The notes under the pieces are model-generated. The model made no database searches. It was not told where the DNA came from and saw nothing but the letters and a program-made list of their open reading frames with translations. A stretch of 64,000 nucleotides of DNA from assembly GCF_008042035.1 (NCBI RefSeq), contig NZ_RDBL01000006.1, forward strand, positions 1,755,825-1,819,824. Direction: 5' to 3'. The DNA is from Streptomyces sp. col6 (GTDB taxonomy: Bacteria > Actinomycetota > Actinomycetes > Streptomycetales > Streptomycetaceae). How positions within the stretch are numbered: position 1 is the stretch's first letter; each line of letters starts with the position of its first letter. Position numbers and translations under genes: made by a program. Below, in pieces: positions 7,770 through 17,066 of this stretch.

Positions 7770-8930
7770 ATGACGACCATGACCGGCGGAACACCGCTCG
7801 ACGTCCCCCGAGGTCTCGCGGGTGTCGTCGTGACCGATACGGCTCTGGGAGACGTCCGGGGCCGCGAGGGCTTCTACCACTACCGCCAGTACTCGGCGGT
7901 GGAGCTGGCCCGGTCCCGCAGCTTCGAGGACGTCTGGTACCTCATGACCGAGGGCGAGCTGCCCGGTCCGGCGGCCCGCGCCGACTTCGCCGCCCGCACG
8001 GCGGCCCTGCGCGTACTGCCCGCACCGGTACGTGACGCCCTGCCCGCCATAGCGCGTGCGAGCGAGGTGTCGGGTCCCCTGTCCGGGCTGCGTACGGCGC
8101 TCTCCCTGCTCGGGGCGTCGGCCGGTTTCCGGCCGGTGTACGACATCGACGCGGACCGGCGCCGTGCCGACGCGCTGGCCGTCTGCGCCGCCGTCCCCAC
8201 CGTGCTGACCGCCCTGCACCGCCTCGGCCAGGGGCTCGAACCCGTCGAGCCGCGTGCCGATCTGCCGCACGCCGCCAACTACCTGTACATGCTCACGGGG
8301 TCGGTCCCGGACGACGCCCGGGTCAGGGCCGTCGAGCAGTATCTGATCTCCACCGTGGACCACGGTTTCAACGCCTCGACGTTTACCGGACGGGTCGTCG
8401 CCTCGACCGGGGCGGACGTCGCCGCCTGTCTGGTGGCCGCGGTCGGAGCGCTCTCCGGCCCCCTGCACGGCGGAGCCCCCAGCCGTGCCCTCGACACGCT
8501 CGACGCGATCGGCACCCCCGACCGCATCGACGGCTGGATCCGTGAACGGGTCCTCGCCGGCGACCGGATCATGGGCTTCGGCCACCCGGTCTACCGCACC
8601 GAGGACCCCCGCTCGCGCATGCTGCGGTCCATCGCCCAGGGCTTCGGCGGCCCGCTCGTGGACTTCGCCGTCGAGGTGGAACGGCAGGTCGAGGCGATCC
8701 TCGCCGAGCTGAAGCCGGGGCGCGAACTGCACACCAATGTGGAGTTCTACGCCGGGGTGGTCATGGAGCTGTGCGGGCTGCCGCGCGAGATGTTCACGCC
8801 CACCTTCTGTGCGGCGCGGGTCGTGGGCTGGAGCGCCAATATCCTGGAGCAGGCGGAGGACTCGAAGATCATCCGCCCGGCGGCCCGCTACGTCGGTCCG
8901 CCCCCGCCGCAGCCGGTCCCGGCAGTCTGA
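7770..8930 (+). CDS. citA: Citrate synthase / 2-methylcitrate synthase family, CitA type
   Basis: The ATG at 7770 has GGAGGA five bases upstream and gives a 386-aa protein. Catalytic His residues lie in SGPLHGGAPSRAL and MGFGHPVYRTEDPRSR. The position of the usual catalytic Asp is Glu (HTNVEFYAGVV). As I recall, the mycobacterial CitA subfamily also has NVEF here, so this is a subfamily trait rather than a lesion. The reaction is condensation of acetyl-CoA (or propionyl-CoA) with oxaloacetate, feeding the TCA or methylcitrate cycle; substrate preference cannot be read from sequence. It is divergent from the HTH-citrate synthase and 19 bp upstream of the CobW GTPase. Confidence 0.85.
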   Translation: MTTMTGGTPLDVPRGLAGVVVTDTALGDVRGREGFYHYRQYSAVELARSRSFEDVWYLMTEGELPGPAARADFAARTAALRVLPAPVRDALPAIARASEVSGPLSGLRTALSLLGASAGFRPVYDIDADRRRADALAVCAAVPTVLTALHRLGQGLEPVEPRADLPHAANYLYMLTGSVPDDARVRAVEQYLISTVDHGFNASTFTGRVVASTGADVAACLVAAVGALSGPLHGGAPSRALDTLDAIGTPDRIDGWIRERVLAGDRIMGFGHPVYRTEDPRSRMLRSIAQGFGGPLVDFAVEVERQVEAILAELKPGRELHTNVEFYAGVVMELCGLPREMFTPTFCAARVVGWSANILEQAEDSKIIRPAARYVGPPPPQPVPAV

Positions 8931-8949
8931 CCCCGCAGGAAGGCCCCCG

Positions 8950-10050
8950 TTGAGCCCGTCGTCGCCCCGCAGCCCCCGGATTCCGGTCGTCGTCCTCGCG
9001 GGATTCCTGGGGTCCGGCAAGACGACGCTGCTCAACCACCTCCTGCTCCACCGCGCGGGCAACCGCATCGGCGTGATCGTCAACGACTTCGGGTCCATCG
9101 AGATCGACGCCATGACCGTCTCCGGGCAGGTCGGGTCCACCGTGTCCCTGGGCGGCGGCTGCCTGTGCTGCGCGGTCGACGCGAGCGAACTGGACACCTA
9201 TCTGGAGACCCTGACCAGGCCCTCCGCCCGGCTCGACGTGATCGTCATCGAGGCGAGCGGCCTCGCGGAGCCGCAGGAACTCGTCCGGATGATCCTCGCC
9301 AGCGACAACCCGCACATCCTGTACGGGGGACTGGTCGAGGTGGTCGACGCGGCCGAGTTCGAGGCGACCAGGGAACGCCATCCGGAGATCGGCCGCCATC
9401 TCGCGGTGGCCGATCTGGTCGTGCTCAACAAGACGGACCGGGTCGGGGACGAGCAGTGCGCATGCCTCCGGCAGGCCGTCGCGGAGACCGGCAGCACGGC
9501 GGCTGTCGTCCCCGCCACCTACGGCCGCATCGATCCGGAACTGCTCTTCGACCCGGCGCTGCGACCGGACGGCGAGGAGAAGGCGCGTCAGCTCACCTTC
9601 GAGGACCTGTACCTGGAGGAGCGTGCGCGGGAGGGCGGCGACGGGCACGGGGGCCATCTGCACACCGCGTACGAGAGTGTCGACTTCGAGTCCGAGGTGC
9701 CGATGGACCCACGGCGGCTGATGCGGTTCCTCGACTCACGGCCCGAAGGGCTGTACCGCATCAAGGGGTACGTCGATTTCGGCGCGGGCGACCCCGGCAA
9801 CGCCTACGGGGTGCACGCCGTGGGCGGATTCCTGCGGTTCACCCCCACGCCGTGGACGCGCGGCGAACCGAAGCGGACCCAGCTCGTCCTGATCGGCTCC
9901 GGCATCGACGCACCCGCCCTGCGCAAGGAGCTCGAGAACTGCCGGGCCGAGGAAGCACAGACCGGGGAAACACCGCAGGACGCCGCACACGAGCGAGCCA
10001 TGTGGGGCGTCCTGCGCTTCGTACAACAGCCCGGCGACGAGGACGCGTAG
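8950..10050 (+). CDS. CobW/ZNG1-family GTPase (metallochaperone)
   Basis: The TTG start at 8950 has AGGAAGG 6 nt upstream and yields 366 aa. The N-terminal G3E GTPase domain shows Walker A GFLGSGKTTLLNH, the metal-binding CxCC motif in GGGCLCCAVD (a CLCC tetrad), a Glu/Ser-Gly switch in VIEASGLAEP, and NKTD (VLNKTD). A His-containing loop (GHGGHLHTAYESVDF) precedes the CobW C-terminal domain. Members deliver zinc or another transition metal to client enzymes. No zinc-repressor site was recognised upstream, and the 19-bp gap suggests co-transcription with citA. It ends 24 bp before the convergent parC. Confidence 0.88.
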   Translation: MSPSSPRSPRIPVVVLAGFLGSGKTTLLNHLLLHRAGNRIGVIVNDFGSIEIDAMTVSGQVGSTVSLGGGCLCCAVDASELDTYLETLTRPSARLDVIVIEASGLAEPQELVRMILASDNPHILYGGLVEVVDAAEFEATRERHPEIGRHLAVADLVVLNKTDRVGDEQCACLRQAVAETGSTAAVVPATYGRIDPELLFDPALRPDGEEKARQLTFEDLYLEERAREGGDGHGGHLHTAYESVDFESEVPMDPRRLMRFLDSRPEGLYRIKGYVDFGAGDPGNAYGVHAVGGFLRFTPTPWTRGEPKRTQLVLIGSGIDAPALRKELENCRAEEAQTGETPQDAAHERAMWGVLRFVQQPGDEDA

Positions 10051-10074
10051 CGCGCCCCGTCGCCGGCCGAAGAC

Positions 10075-12525
10075 CTACACCGGGCCTGCGATCACCGCGA
10101 CCGGGTTCGCCAGCGGTGTCCCCGAACCGTCGCGCCGCGGGTCGGGCTCGGGCAGCGCGGCCGGGGCACCGTTCTTCTGCGCGGCCCTGGCCGGCGTCGC
10201 ACCCGCCCAGGCGAACACCAGCACGTCCTCGCTCTTCAGGAACCGCTGACAGCGCACCCCACCGGTCGCCCGGCCCTTGCGCGGATACTGGTCGAACGGC
10301 GTGAGCTTGCAGGTCAGGACCGAATCGTCCAGCGTGCCGTGCGAACCGGCGACCGTGAACACCGCGGCGTCCGCCGCCGGGTCCACCGCGGCGAACGAGA
10401 GCACCCCGGCTCCCGCCGCCAGCTTGACGCCCGCCATACCGCCGGCCGCCCGTCCCTGCGGGCGTACCTGCGCGGCCGGGTAGCGCAGCAGCTGCGCGTC
10501 CGAGGTGATGAAGACCAGGTCCTCCTCGCCCGTCCGCAGCTCCACCGCGCCCACGATCCGGTCGCCGTTCTTGAGCGTGATGACCTCCAGCTCGTCCTTG
10601 TTCGCCGGATAGTCCGGCACCACGCGCTTGACGACGCCCTGCGCCGTACCGATGGCGAGACCGGGTGACGACTCGTCGAGCGTGGTGAGGCAGACGACCT
10701 CCTCGTCCGCCTCCAGCGTGAGGAACTCCCCGGTCATCGCCCCGCCCGACAGATTGGGCGCTGCGTGCGTGTCCGGCAGCTGGGGCAGATCGATCACCGG
10801 CAGCCGCAGCAGCCGCCCGTGGGACGTCACCACCCCGACATCACCACGCGCCGTCGCCGGCACCGACGAGACGATCACATCGTGCTTGGACCGCTTGGCG
10901 CCCTCGCCGAATTCGATCGGCTCGTCGTTGGCCGTACGCGCCAGCAGGCCCGTCGAGGAGAGCAGCACCCGGCACGGGTCGTCCGCCACCTCCAGCGGAA
11001 CCGACGCGATCTGCGAACCGGCCGACTCCAGCAGCACCGTACGCCGGGCGGTACCGAACTTCTTCGCGACCGCGGCCAGTTCCGAGGAGACGAGCTTGCG
11101 CAGCTCGGCGTCCGAGTCCAGGATCGCCGTCAGCTCGGCGATCTCGGCGTTCAGCCGGTCCCGCTCGCTCTCCAGCTCGATCCGGTCGAACCGGGTCAGC
11201 CGGCGCAGCGGCGTGTCCAGGATGTACTGCGTCTGGATCTCGCTCAGCGAGAAGCGCTCCATGAGCCGCTCCTTCGCCTGCGCGGAGTTGTCGCTCGACC
11301 GGATGAGGCGGATGACCTCGTCGATGTCGACCAGCGCGACGAGCAGGCCCTCGACCAGATGCAGCCGGTTGCGGCGCTTGGTCCGGCGGAACTCGCTGCG
11401 CCGGCGCACCACGTCGAAGCGGTGGTCGAGGTAGACCTCCAGCAGCTCCTTGAGCCCCAGGGTGAGCGGCTGGCCGTCGACCAGTGCCACGTTGTTGATG
11501 CCGAAGGACTCCTCCATCGGCGTCAGCTTGTAGAGCTGCTCCAGCACCGCCTCGGGCACGAAGCCGTTCTTGATCTCGATGACCAGGCGCAGCCCGTGCG
11601 AGCGGTCGGTGAGGTCCTTGACGTCGGCGATGCCCTGGAGCTTCTTCGCCGAGACCAGGTCCTTGATCTTGGAGATGACCTTCTCGGGGCCGACGGTGAA
11701 GGGCAGTTCGGTGACGACGAGGCCCTTGCGGCGCGGCGTGACGTTCTCCACAGCGGCCGTGGCACGGATCTTGAACGTGCCACGGCCCTTGGCGTACGCG
11801 TCCTTGATGCCGCCGAGGCCCACGATCCGCCCGCCGGTCGGCAGGTCGGGACCGGGGACGAACCGCATCAGCGTCTCCAGGTCCGCGCCCGGATGCTTGA
11901 TCAGATGCCGGGCGGCGGCGATGACCTCGCCCAGGTTGTGCGGCGGCATGTTGGTCGCCATGCCGACCGCGATCCCGGTCGTGCCGTTGACCAGGAGGTT
12001 GGGGTAGGCCGCCGGGAGGACGACCGGCTCCTGCTCCTGGCCGTCGTAGTTCGACTGGAAGGCGACCGTCTCCTCGTCGATCGACTCCGTCATCAGCGAG
12101 GTCGCGTCGGCCATCCGGCACTCGGTGTACCGCATGGCGGCCGGCGGGTCGTCGTTGCCCAGGGAGCCGAAGTTCCCGTGTCCGTCGACGAGGGGGAGGC
12201 GCATGGAGAACGGCTGGGCCATGCGCACCAGCGCGTCGTAGATCGACGCGTCGCCGTGCGGGTGCAGCTTGCCCATGACCTCGCCGACGACCCGGGCGCA
12301 CTTCACGAAGCCGCGGTCCGGGCGCAGGCCCATCTCGTTCATCTGGTAGACGATGCGGCGGTGCACCGGCTTCATGCCGTCCCGGGCGTCCGGCAGGGCG
12401 CGGGAGTAGATCACCGAGTACGCGTACTCGAGGAAGGAGCCCTGCATTTCGTCGACGACGTCGATGTCGAGGATCTTCTCCTCGAAGTCGACCGGCGGCG
12501 GGGTCTTCGTGCTGCGGCGGGCCAT
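10075..12525 (-). CDS. parC: DNA topoisomerase IV subunit A (ParC)
   Basis: This 816-aa type IIA topoisomerase A subunit has the catalytic Tyr133 in [10 protein letters not shown], the winged-helix region ([17 protein letters not shown]), the tower/coiled-coil region, and a C-terminal beta-pinwheel with GyrA-box-like repeats. The quinolone-determining segment reads [10 protein letters not shown]: Ala93 occupies the position equivalent to E. coli GyrA Ser83, while Asp97 is retained, as in mycobacterial GyrA. In Streptomyces a gyrase-like gene outside the gyrBA locus is assigned to topoisomerase IV, which decatenates chromosomes. The parE partner is not in the window. Calling it parC rather than gyrA rests on genomic context. 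Confidence 0.85.
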   Translation of the reverse strand: MARRSTKTPPPVDFEEKILDIDVVDEMQGSFLEYAYSVIYSRALPDARDGMKPVHRRIVYQMNEMGLRPDRGFVKCARVVGEVMGKLHPHGDASIYDALVRMAQPFSMRLPLVDGHGNFGSLGNDDPPAAMRYTECRMADATSLMTESIDEETVAFQSNYDGQEQEPVVLPAAYPNLLVNGTTGIAVGMATNMPPHNLGEVIAAARHLIKHPGADLETLMRFVPGPDLPTGGRIVGLGGIKDAYAKGRGTFKIRATAAVENVTPRRKGLVVTELPFTVGPEKVISKIKDLVSAKKLQGIADVKDLTDRSHGLRLVIEIKNGFVPEAVLEQLYKLTPMEESFGINNVALVDGQPLTLGLKELLEVYLDHRFDVVRRRSEFRRTKRRNRLHLVEGLLVALVDIDEVIRLIRSSDNSAQAKERLMERFSLSEIQTQYILDTPLRRLTRFDRIELESERDRLNAEIAELTAILDSDAELRKLVSSELAAVAKKFGTARRTVLLESAGSQIASVPLEVADDPCRVLLSSTGLLARTANDEPIEFGEGAKRSKHDVIVSSVPATARGDVGVVTSHGRLLRLPVIDLPQLPDTHAAPNLSGGAMTGEFLTLEADEEVVCLTTLDESSPGLAIGTAQGVVKRVVPDYPANKDELEVITLKNGDRIVGAVELRTGEEDLVFITSDAQLLRYPAAQVRPQGRAAGGMAGVKLAAGAGVLSFAAVDPAADAAVFTVAGSHGTLDDSVLTCKLTPFDQYPRKGRATGGVRCQRFLKSEDVLVFAWAGATPARAAQKNGAPAALPEPDPRRDGSGTPLANPVAVIAGPV

Positions 12526-12835
12526 CGCTGCTGCGACTCCTTCACGGATTTCGATCGGGCAACCTCAGGTTCCCTCAGGTTCTGACGCGCACCATTGTGG
12601 ACCGCCTGACTGACAACCCCGACCTCGACCCGTCCCAAAGCGCCCTCGCCGTCCGTCCCGAGGCGGCGGAAGACCCCCTTCCGGCGAATTTCGCGCAAAG
12701 CGTCGCCGCACGGGAACTTCGGCAGGTGCCGGTTCGCTTGCATACAGTGGCTGTGTCTCGAAGCAACCTTTCGAAGCAGCTTCCCGCAGCGGCTTCTTCA
12801 TACGGACATCCAGTAGCGCGATCGAAGGGACGTAC
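12526..12835. other. Divergent intergenic region between parC and the M16 peptidase gene
   Basis: The 310 bp contain no gene. On the parC side a perfect tandem repeat of the 10-mer CCTCAGGTTC occupies 12563-12582, one helical turn apart, and could be a regulatory site. On the M16 side an extended -10-like TGCATACAGT lies at about 12739-12748 without a convincing -35. The octamer TCGAAGCA occurs twice at about 12758-12777. Confidence 0.5.
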
Positions 12836-14197
12836 ATGCCCATGGGTCACACGGCCACAGCCCAGGCCGGTTCCGGCGGCTTGACAGCGACCGAGCACCG
12901 TCTGGCCAATGGCCTGCGCGTGGTGCTCTCCGAGGACCATCTGACCCCGGTCGCGGCGGTGTGCCTCTGGTACGACGTCGGCTCACGCCACGAGGTCAAG
13001 GGCCGCACCGGCCTCGCCCACCTCTTCGAGCACCTGATGTTCCAGGGTTCCGGCCAGGTCAAGGGGAACGGACACTTCGAGCTGGTGCAGGGCGCCGGCG
13101 GCTCGCTCAACGGGACCACCAGTTTCGAGCGGACCAACTACTTCGAGACGATGCCCACGCACCAGCTGGAGCTGGCCCTGTGGCTCGAGGCCGACCGGAT
13201 GGGCTCGCTGCTCGCCGCGCTCGACGAGGAGTCCATGGAGAACCAGCGCGACGTCGTCAAGAACGAGCGCCGCCAGCGCTACGACAACGTCCCGTACGGC
13301 ACCGCGTTCGAGCGGCTGACCGCCCTCTCCTACCCCGAGGGCCACCCGTACCACCACACCCCGATCGGCTCCATGGCGGACCTGGACGCGGCGACGCTGG
13401 ACGACGCCCGCGCCTTCTTCCGTACGTACTACGCGCCGAACAACGCGGTGCTGTCGGTCGTCGGCGACATCGACCCCGAGCAGACCCTCGCCTGGATCGA
13501 GAAGTACTTCGGCTCCATCCCCTCCCACGACGGCAAGCAGCCGCCGCGCGACGGCTCGCTGCCCGCGATCATGGGCGGGCAGCTGCGCGAGGAGGTCCGC
13601 GAGGAGGTGCCGGCGCGCGCCCTGATGGCCGCCTACCGGCTGCCCCACGACGGCACCCGCGAGTGCGACGCCGCGGACCTCGCCCTGACCGTGCTGGGCG
13701 GCGGCGAGTCCTCCCGGCTGCACAACCGTCTGGTCCGCCGCGACCGTACGGCCGTGGCCGCCGGGTTCGGACTGCTCCGGCTCGCCGGGGCGCCCTCCCT
13801 GGGCTGGCTGGACGTCAAGACGTCCGGCGGCGTGGAGGTGGCGGAGATCGAGGCCGCGGTCGACGAGGAGCTGGCCCGGTTCGCCGAGGAGGGCCCCACG
13901 CCCGAGGAGATGGAGCGCGCCCAGGCCCAGTTGGAGCGCGAGTGGCTGGACCGGCTCGGCACGGTCGCCGGCCGCGCCGACGAACTGTGCCGGTACGCCG
14001 TGCTGTTCGGTGACCCGCAGCTCGCGCTGACCGCCGTGAACCGGGTCCTCGACGTCACGGCCGAGGAGGTCAAGGCCGCCGCGCAGGCCCAGCTGCGGCC
14101 CGACAACCGGGCGGTCCTCGTCTATGAACCGGTCGTACCCGCCGAAGAGGCCGGCGCCGCCACCGACACCGACGCGCACGAAGGGGCGGACCAGTGA
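12836..14197 (+). CDS. M16-family zinc metallopeptidase, catalytic subunit
   Basis: This 453-aa peptidase has the inverted zinc motif HxxEH (HLFEHLMF) near residue 63 and the distal Glu segment (MENQRDVVKNERRQR). The ATG at 12836 follows GAAGGGA at a good distance; an ATG at 12842 is an alternative. No signal peptide is evident, so it is probably cytoplasmic. The following gene, which overlaps by 4 bp, is an M16 homologue without the zinc motif, so the two should form a heterodimer like the mitochondrial processing peptidase alpha/beta pair. Substrates are probably unfolded peptides. Confidence 0.92.
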   Translation: MPMGHTATAQAGSGGLTATEHRLANGLRVVLSEDHLTPVAAVCLWYDVGSRHEVKGRTGLAHLFEHLMFQGSGQVKGNGHFELVQGAGGSLNGTTSFERTNYFETMPTHQLELALWLEADRMGSLLAALDEESMENQRDVVKNERRQRYDNVPYGTAFERLTALSYPEGHPYHHTPIGSMADLDAATLDDARAFFRTYYAPNNAVLSVVGDIDPEQTLAWIEKYFGSIPSHDGKQPPRDGSLPAIMGGQLREEVREEVPARALMAAYRLPHDGTRECDAADLALTVLGGGESSRLHNRLVRRDRTAVAAGFGLLRLAGAPSLGWLDVKTSGGVEVAEIEAAVDEELARFAEEGPTPEEMERAQAQLEREWLDRLGTVAGRADELCRYAVLFGDPQLALTAVNRVLDVTAEEVKAAAQAQLRPDNRAVLVYEPVVPAEEAGAATDTDAHEGADQ

Positions 14198-15606
14198 CCG
14201 ACGCTGCCGCGACTGAAGTTTCGATGCAGTACCACCCCCAGCCCGCCCCGGGCGTGGCCCGGCCCTGGGCCTTTCCCGCGCCCGAGCGCGGCTCCCTGCC
14301 CAACGGCCTGACCGTGCTGCGCTGTCACCGCCCAGGCCAGCAGGTCGTCGCCGTCGAGATCTTCATCGATGCCCCGCTGGACGCCGAGCCCGAGGGCCTT
14401 GACGGCGTGGCCACGGTCATGTCGCGCGCTCTGTCCGAGGGCACCGACAAGCAGAGCGCCGAGGAGTTCGCCGCCGAGCTGGAGCGGTGCGGCGCCACCT
14501 TCGACGCCCACGCCGACCACCCCGGCATCCGGGTCTCCCTGGAGGTCCCCGCCTCCCGGCTGGCCAAGGCGCTCGGCCTGGCCGCCGAGGCGCTGCGGGC
14601 GCCGGCCTTCTCGGACAGCGAGATCGAGCGGCTGGTGCGCAACCGGCTGGACGAGATCCCGCACGAGCAGGCCAACCCGGCCCGCCGCGCGGCCAAGCAG
14701 CTCTCCAAGGAGCTGTTCCCGGCCTCGGCCCGCATGTCGCGCCCGCGCCTGGGCACCGAGGAGACCATCGAGCGGATCGACGCCGCGGCCGTGCGCGCCT
14801 TCTACGACGCGCACATCCGCCCGTCCGCCGCGACCGCCGTGGTCGTCGGCGACCTCACCGGCATCGACCTGGACGCGCTGCTCGCCGAGACCCTGGGCGA
14901 CTGGTCCGGGGACACCGTCGAGCCCCGCCCCGCCCCGCCGATCACGGCCGACGACACCGGCCGGGTGATCATCGTGGACCGTCCGGGCGCGGTGCAGACG
15001 CAGCTGCTGATCGGCCGCATCGGCGCCGACCGTCACGACAGCGTCTGGCCGGCCCAGGTCCTCGGCACCTACTGCCTGGGCGGCACGCTCACCTCCCGGC
15101 TCGACCGGGTGCTGCGCGAGGAGAAGGGCTACACCTACGGCGTGCGGGCCTTCGCCCAGGTGCTCCGCTCCACCGCTCCGGACTCCGCCGCGGGCGCCAC
15201 GGGGGCGGCGATGCTGGCCATCAGCGGTTCCGTGGACACCGAGTCCACCGGGCCGGCCCTGGACGACCTGTGGAAGGTCCTGCGGACGCTGGCCGCCGAG
15301 GGCCTGACGGACGCCGAGCGCGAGACGGCCGTGCAGAACCTCGTCGGGGTGGCCCCGCTCAAGTTCGAGACGGCCGCCTCCGTCGCGAGCACCCTGGCCG
15401 ACCAGGTCGAACAGCACCTCCCGGACGACTACCAGGCGACGCTGTACGCCCGCCTCGCCGAGACCGGCACCGTCGAGGCCACCGCGGCCGCGGTCAGTGC
15501 CTTCCCGGTGGACCGGCTGGTCACGGTCCTGGTCGGCGACGCCTCGCGCATCGAGGAGCCGGTCCGGGCCCTCGGCATCGGCGAGGTGTCGGTCGTCACC
15601 GGCTGA
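14194..15606 (+). CDS. M16-family peptidase-like protein, non-catalytic partner
   Basis: This 470-aa protein starts at a GTG overlapping the stop of the catalytic M16 gene (GTGA). It has the M16 fold (GLDGVATVMSRALSEGTDKQ) but no HxxEH at the expected position, so it cannot bind zinc in the usual way. It keeps the Gly-rich loop GGTLTSRLDRVLREEKGYTY that M16 partner subunits use to recognise substrates. Its role is inferred as the obligate partner of the upstream peptidase. A strong terminator follows 30 bp after the stop. Confidence 0.9.
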   Translation: MTDAAATEVSMQYHPQPAPGVARPWAFPAPERGSLPNGLTVLRCHRPGQQVVAVEIFIDAPLDAEPEGLDGVATVMSRALSEGTDKQSAEEFAAELERCGATFDAHADHPGIRVSLEVPASRLAKALGLAAEALRAPAFSDSEIERLVRNRLDEIPHEQANPARRAAKQLSKELFPASARMSRPRLGTEETIERIDAAAVRAFYDAHIRPSAATAVVVGDLTGIDLDALLAETLGDWSGDTVEPRPAPPITADDTGRVIIVDRPGAVQTQLLIGRIGADRHDSVWPAQVLGTYCLGGTLTSRLDRVLREEKGYTYGVRAFAQVLRSTAPDSAAGATGAAMLAISGSVDTESTGPALDDLWKVLRTLAAEGLTDAERETAVQNLVGVAPLKFETAASVASTLADQVEQHLPDDYQATLYARLAETGTVEATAAAVSAFPVDRLVTVLVGDASRIEEPVRALGIGEVSVVTG

Positions 15607-15635
15607 CCTGTTGCTTCGCCAGCCGTACGGGCAAC

Positions 15636-15673
15636 GGGGAGGCTCCGGCGCGCTCTTGCGCCGGAGCCTCCCC
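15636..15673 (+). terminator. Intrinsic terminator after the M16 pair
   Basis: A perfect 16-bp stem (GGGGAGGCTCCGGCGC with its complement) closes a 6-nt loop. Only a weak U-run follows (GTATTTC), as is usual in Streptomyces. Confidence 0.88.
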
Positions 15674-15766
15674 GTATTTCGGGTCACTTTTGCGCGCTAT
15701 GCGCCCTATTTGGCAGAGAAAGCGCGCATTCACCCTGTGGGATGCGCTACAAATCCCGGTGCCCGT

Positions 15767-15796
15767 TTGGTGACGGGAAGTCCGTCCGCTTAGCGT
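15767..15796 (+). promoter_or_regulatory. Probable promoter for the riboswitch-M23 transcript
   Basis: TTGGTG (15767-15772) and TAGCGT (15791-15796) are separated by 18 bp and would start transcription about 45 nt before the riboswitch. The spacing and -10 are plausible, but no other evidence is available. Confidence 0.4.
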
Positions 15797-15847
15797 CGGG
15801 TCCGCTGTCCGCCACTAGTACGCCGCATCCCGGCGCACCGGGCAGCC

Positions 15848-15994
15848 ATCGCCGAGTCCCCGTCCGGCGCGAGCCCGGGGAGCCGGGGACCCACGAAGTC
15901 CCTGGGGTGAATCGGACGCCCATGCCCCGTTCCGGGGCGAGGTGTCCGTAGGAGACCTTCCTGCTCCGAACCCGTCAGCTAACCCGGTAGGCGA
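15848..15994 (+). ncRNA. c-di-AMP riboswitch (ydaO/yuaA class)
   Basis: The leader carries the class hallmarks in order: GCCGGGGACCCA (15882-15893), GGGGTGAATC (15904-15913), a variable GC hairpin, GTAGGAGACCTTCC (15948-15961), and the terminal block CCGAACCCGTCAGCTAACCC (15966-15985) followed by GGTAGGCG. This order and these sequences fit the ydaO aptamer. It lies 25 nt upstream of the start of a secreted M23 peptidase. In actinobacteria such riboswitches typically precede cell-wall hydrolase genes and lower expression when c-di-AMP is high. No obvious expression-platform terminator was identified. Confidence 0.9.
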
Positions 15995-16019
15995 GAAGGA
16001 AGGAAAGGACCCGCCACCC

Positions 16020-16862
16020 ATGGCGTTCACCCGTGCCACCGGGAAGCACCGTGCCCCGAGCCGTCTGAAGCGCACCGGCGCCAAGGCCGTCGGCGTCGCG
16101 ACGCTCGCCACCACCGGCGTCATCGGCTCCCTGGCCTCTCCGGCCCTCGCCGACTCCGGTACGGCCCCCTCCGCCACCGAGACCGGGCTCTCCCAGGTCC
16201 TCACCATCGAGACCACCCTCGCCGACCGGATCGACGCCCAGGCCACCGCCCAGCAGCATCAGGCCGACGTCGCCGAGAAGAAGGCGGCGGCCAAGGCGAA
16301 GGCCAGGAAGAAGGCCGAGGCCGCGAGGAAGAAGGCCGCCGCGAAGGCGGCCGAGGTCAAGGCAGCCGCCAAGGCCAAGGCCAGGAAGAAGGCCGAGGCC
16401 GCCCGCGAGGCCTCCGCGCGCGCCGGGCGCTCCACCACCCGCACCGCCCTGGGCTCGTCCTACCGGCTCCCCGTCGCCGGCTCCTACGTGACCACCGGCT
16501 ACAAGTCCAGCGGCTCGCTCTGGTCCTCCGGCAGCCACTCCGGCATCGACTTCCACGCCGCGTCCGGCAGCTCCGTCGTCGCCGTCGGCGCCGGCACGGT
16601 CGTCGAGGCCGGCTGGGGCGGGGCGTACGGCAACAACATCGTGCTCCGGATGACGGACGGCACGTACACCCAGTACGGCCACCTCTCGTCGATCGGTGTC
16701 TCCGTCGGCCAGAGCGTCGCCGCCGGGCAGCAGATCGGGCTCTCCGGCTCCACCGGGAACTCCACCGGCCCGCACCTCCACTTCGAGGCCCGCACCACCC
16801 CCTCCTACGGCTCCGACATGGACCCGGTCGCCTATCTGCGCGCCCACGGCGTCAGCGTCTGA
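16020..16862 (+). CDS. Secreted M23 peptidoglycan endopeptidase (LytM-type)
   Basis: This 280-aa protein has an N-terminal signal (basic start, hydrophobic core VGVATLATTGVIGSLASPALA, probable cleavage after ALA). A ~70-residue Lys/Ala-rich helical segment built from AKAKARKKAEAA-type repeats follows, perhaps a coiled-coil spacer or wall anchor. The M23 domain has zinc ligands in GSHSGIDFHA (HxxxD) and GPHLHFEAR (HxH). It should cleave peptide cross-bridges of peptidoglycan outside the membrane. The c-di-AMP riboswitch directly upstream ties its expression to turgor/osmotic signalling. AAGGAAGGAAAGGA provides a ribosome-binding site. Confidence 0.93.
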   Translation: MAFTRATGKHRAPSRLKRTGAKAVGVATLATTGVIGSLASPALADSGTAPSATETGLSQVLTIETTLADRIDAQATAQQHQADVAEKKAAAKAKARKKAEAARKKAAAKAAEVKAAAKAKARKKAEAAREASARAGRSTTRTALGSSYRLPVAGSYVTTGYKSSGSLWSSGSHSGIDFHAASGSSVVAVGAGTVVEAGWGGAYGNNIVLRMTDGTYTQYGHLSSIGVSVGQSVAAGQQIGLSGSTGNSTGPHLHFEARTTPSYGSDMDPVAYLRAHGVSV

Positions 16863-16877
16863 CCGCACAGGCTCCCC

Positions 16878-16910
16878 GCGAAGGCCCCGGCATCCTGCCG
16901 GGGCCTTCGC
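16878..16910 (+). terminator. Intrinsic terminator after the M23 gene
   Basis: A perfect 15-bp stem (GCGAAGGCCCCGGCA and complement) with a TCC loop lies 15 bp after the stop codon. Confidence 0.88.
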
Positions 16911-17066
16911 CGTACCCGTTCCGCGCTGTCCGTCCCCGCTCGTCCGTGGCCAAAAGATATTCATGAATTCCGGCCCGGCATCGGAAATGTGAGTGCATTG
17001 CAATAGAGTCACGGCATGAGGTGTCGATCGGCCGCTGTTCGCGGGGATTGAGGCGGAGGTTCGGAC

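Noticed and set aside
7770..8930. Loss of the catalytic Asp in CitA (NVEF instead of NVDF)
   Set aside because: As recalled, the CitA subfamily in mycobacteria also has Glu here, so it is a family trait and not evidence of inactivity.
10765..12585. Long open frame on the plus strand opposite parC (about 600 codons)
   Set aside because: It is a GC-rich shadow with Asp/Leu/Gln/Arg-biased composition and no recognisable motif, while the minus strand encodes an intact ParC.
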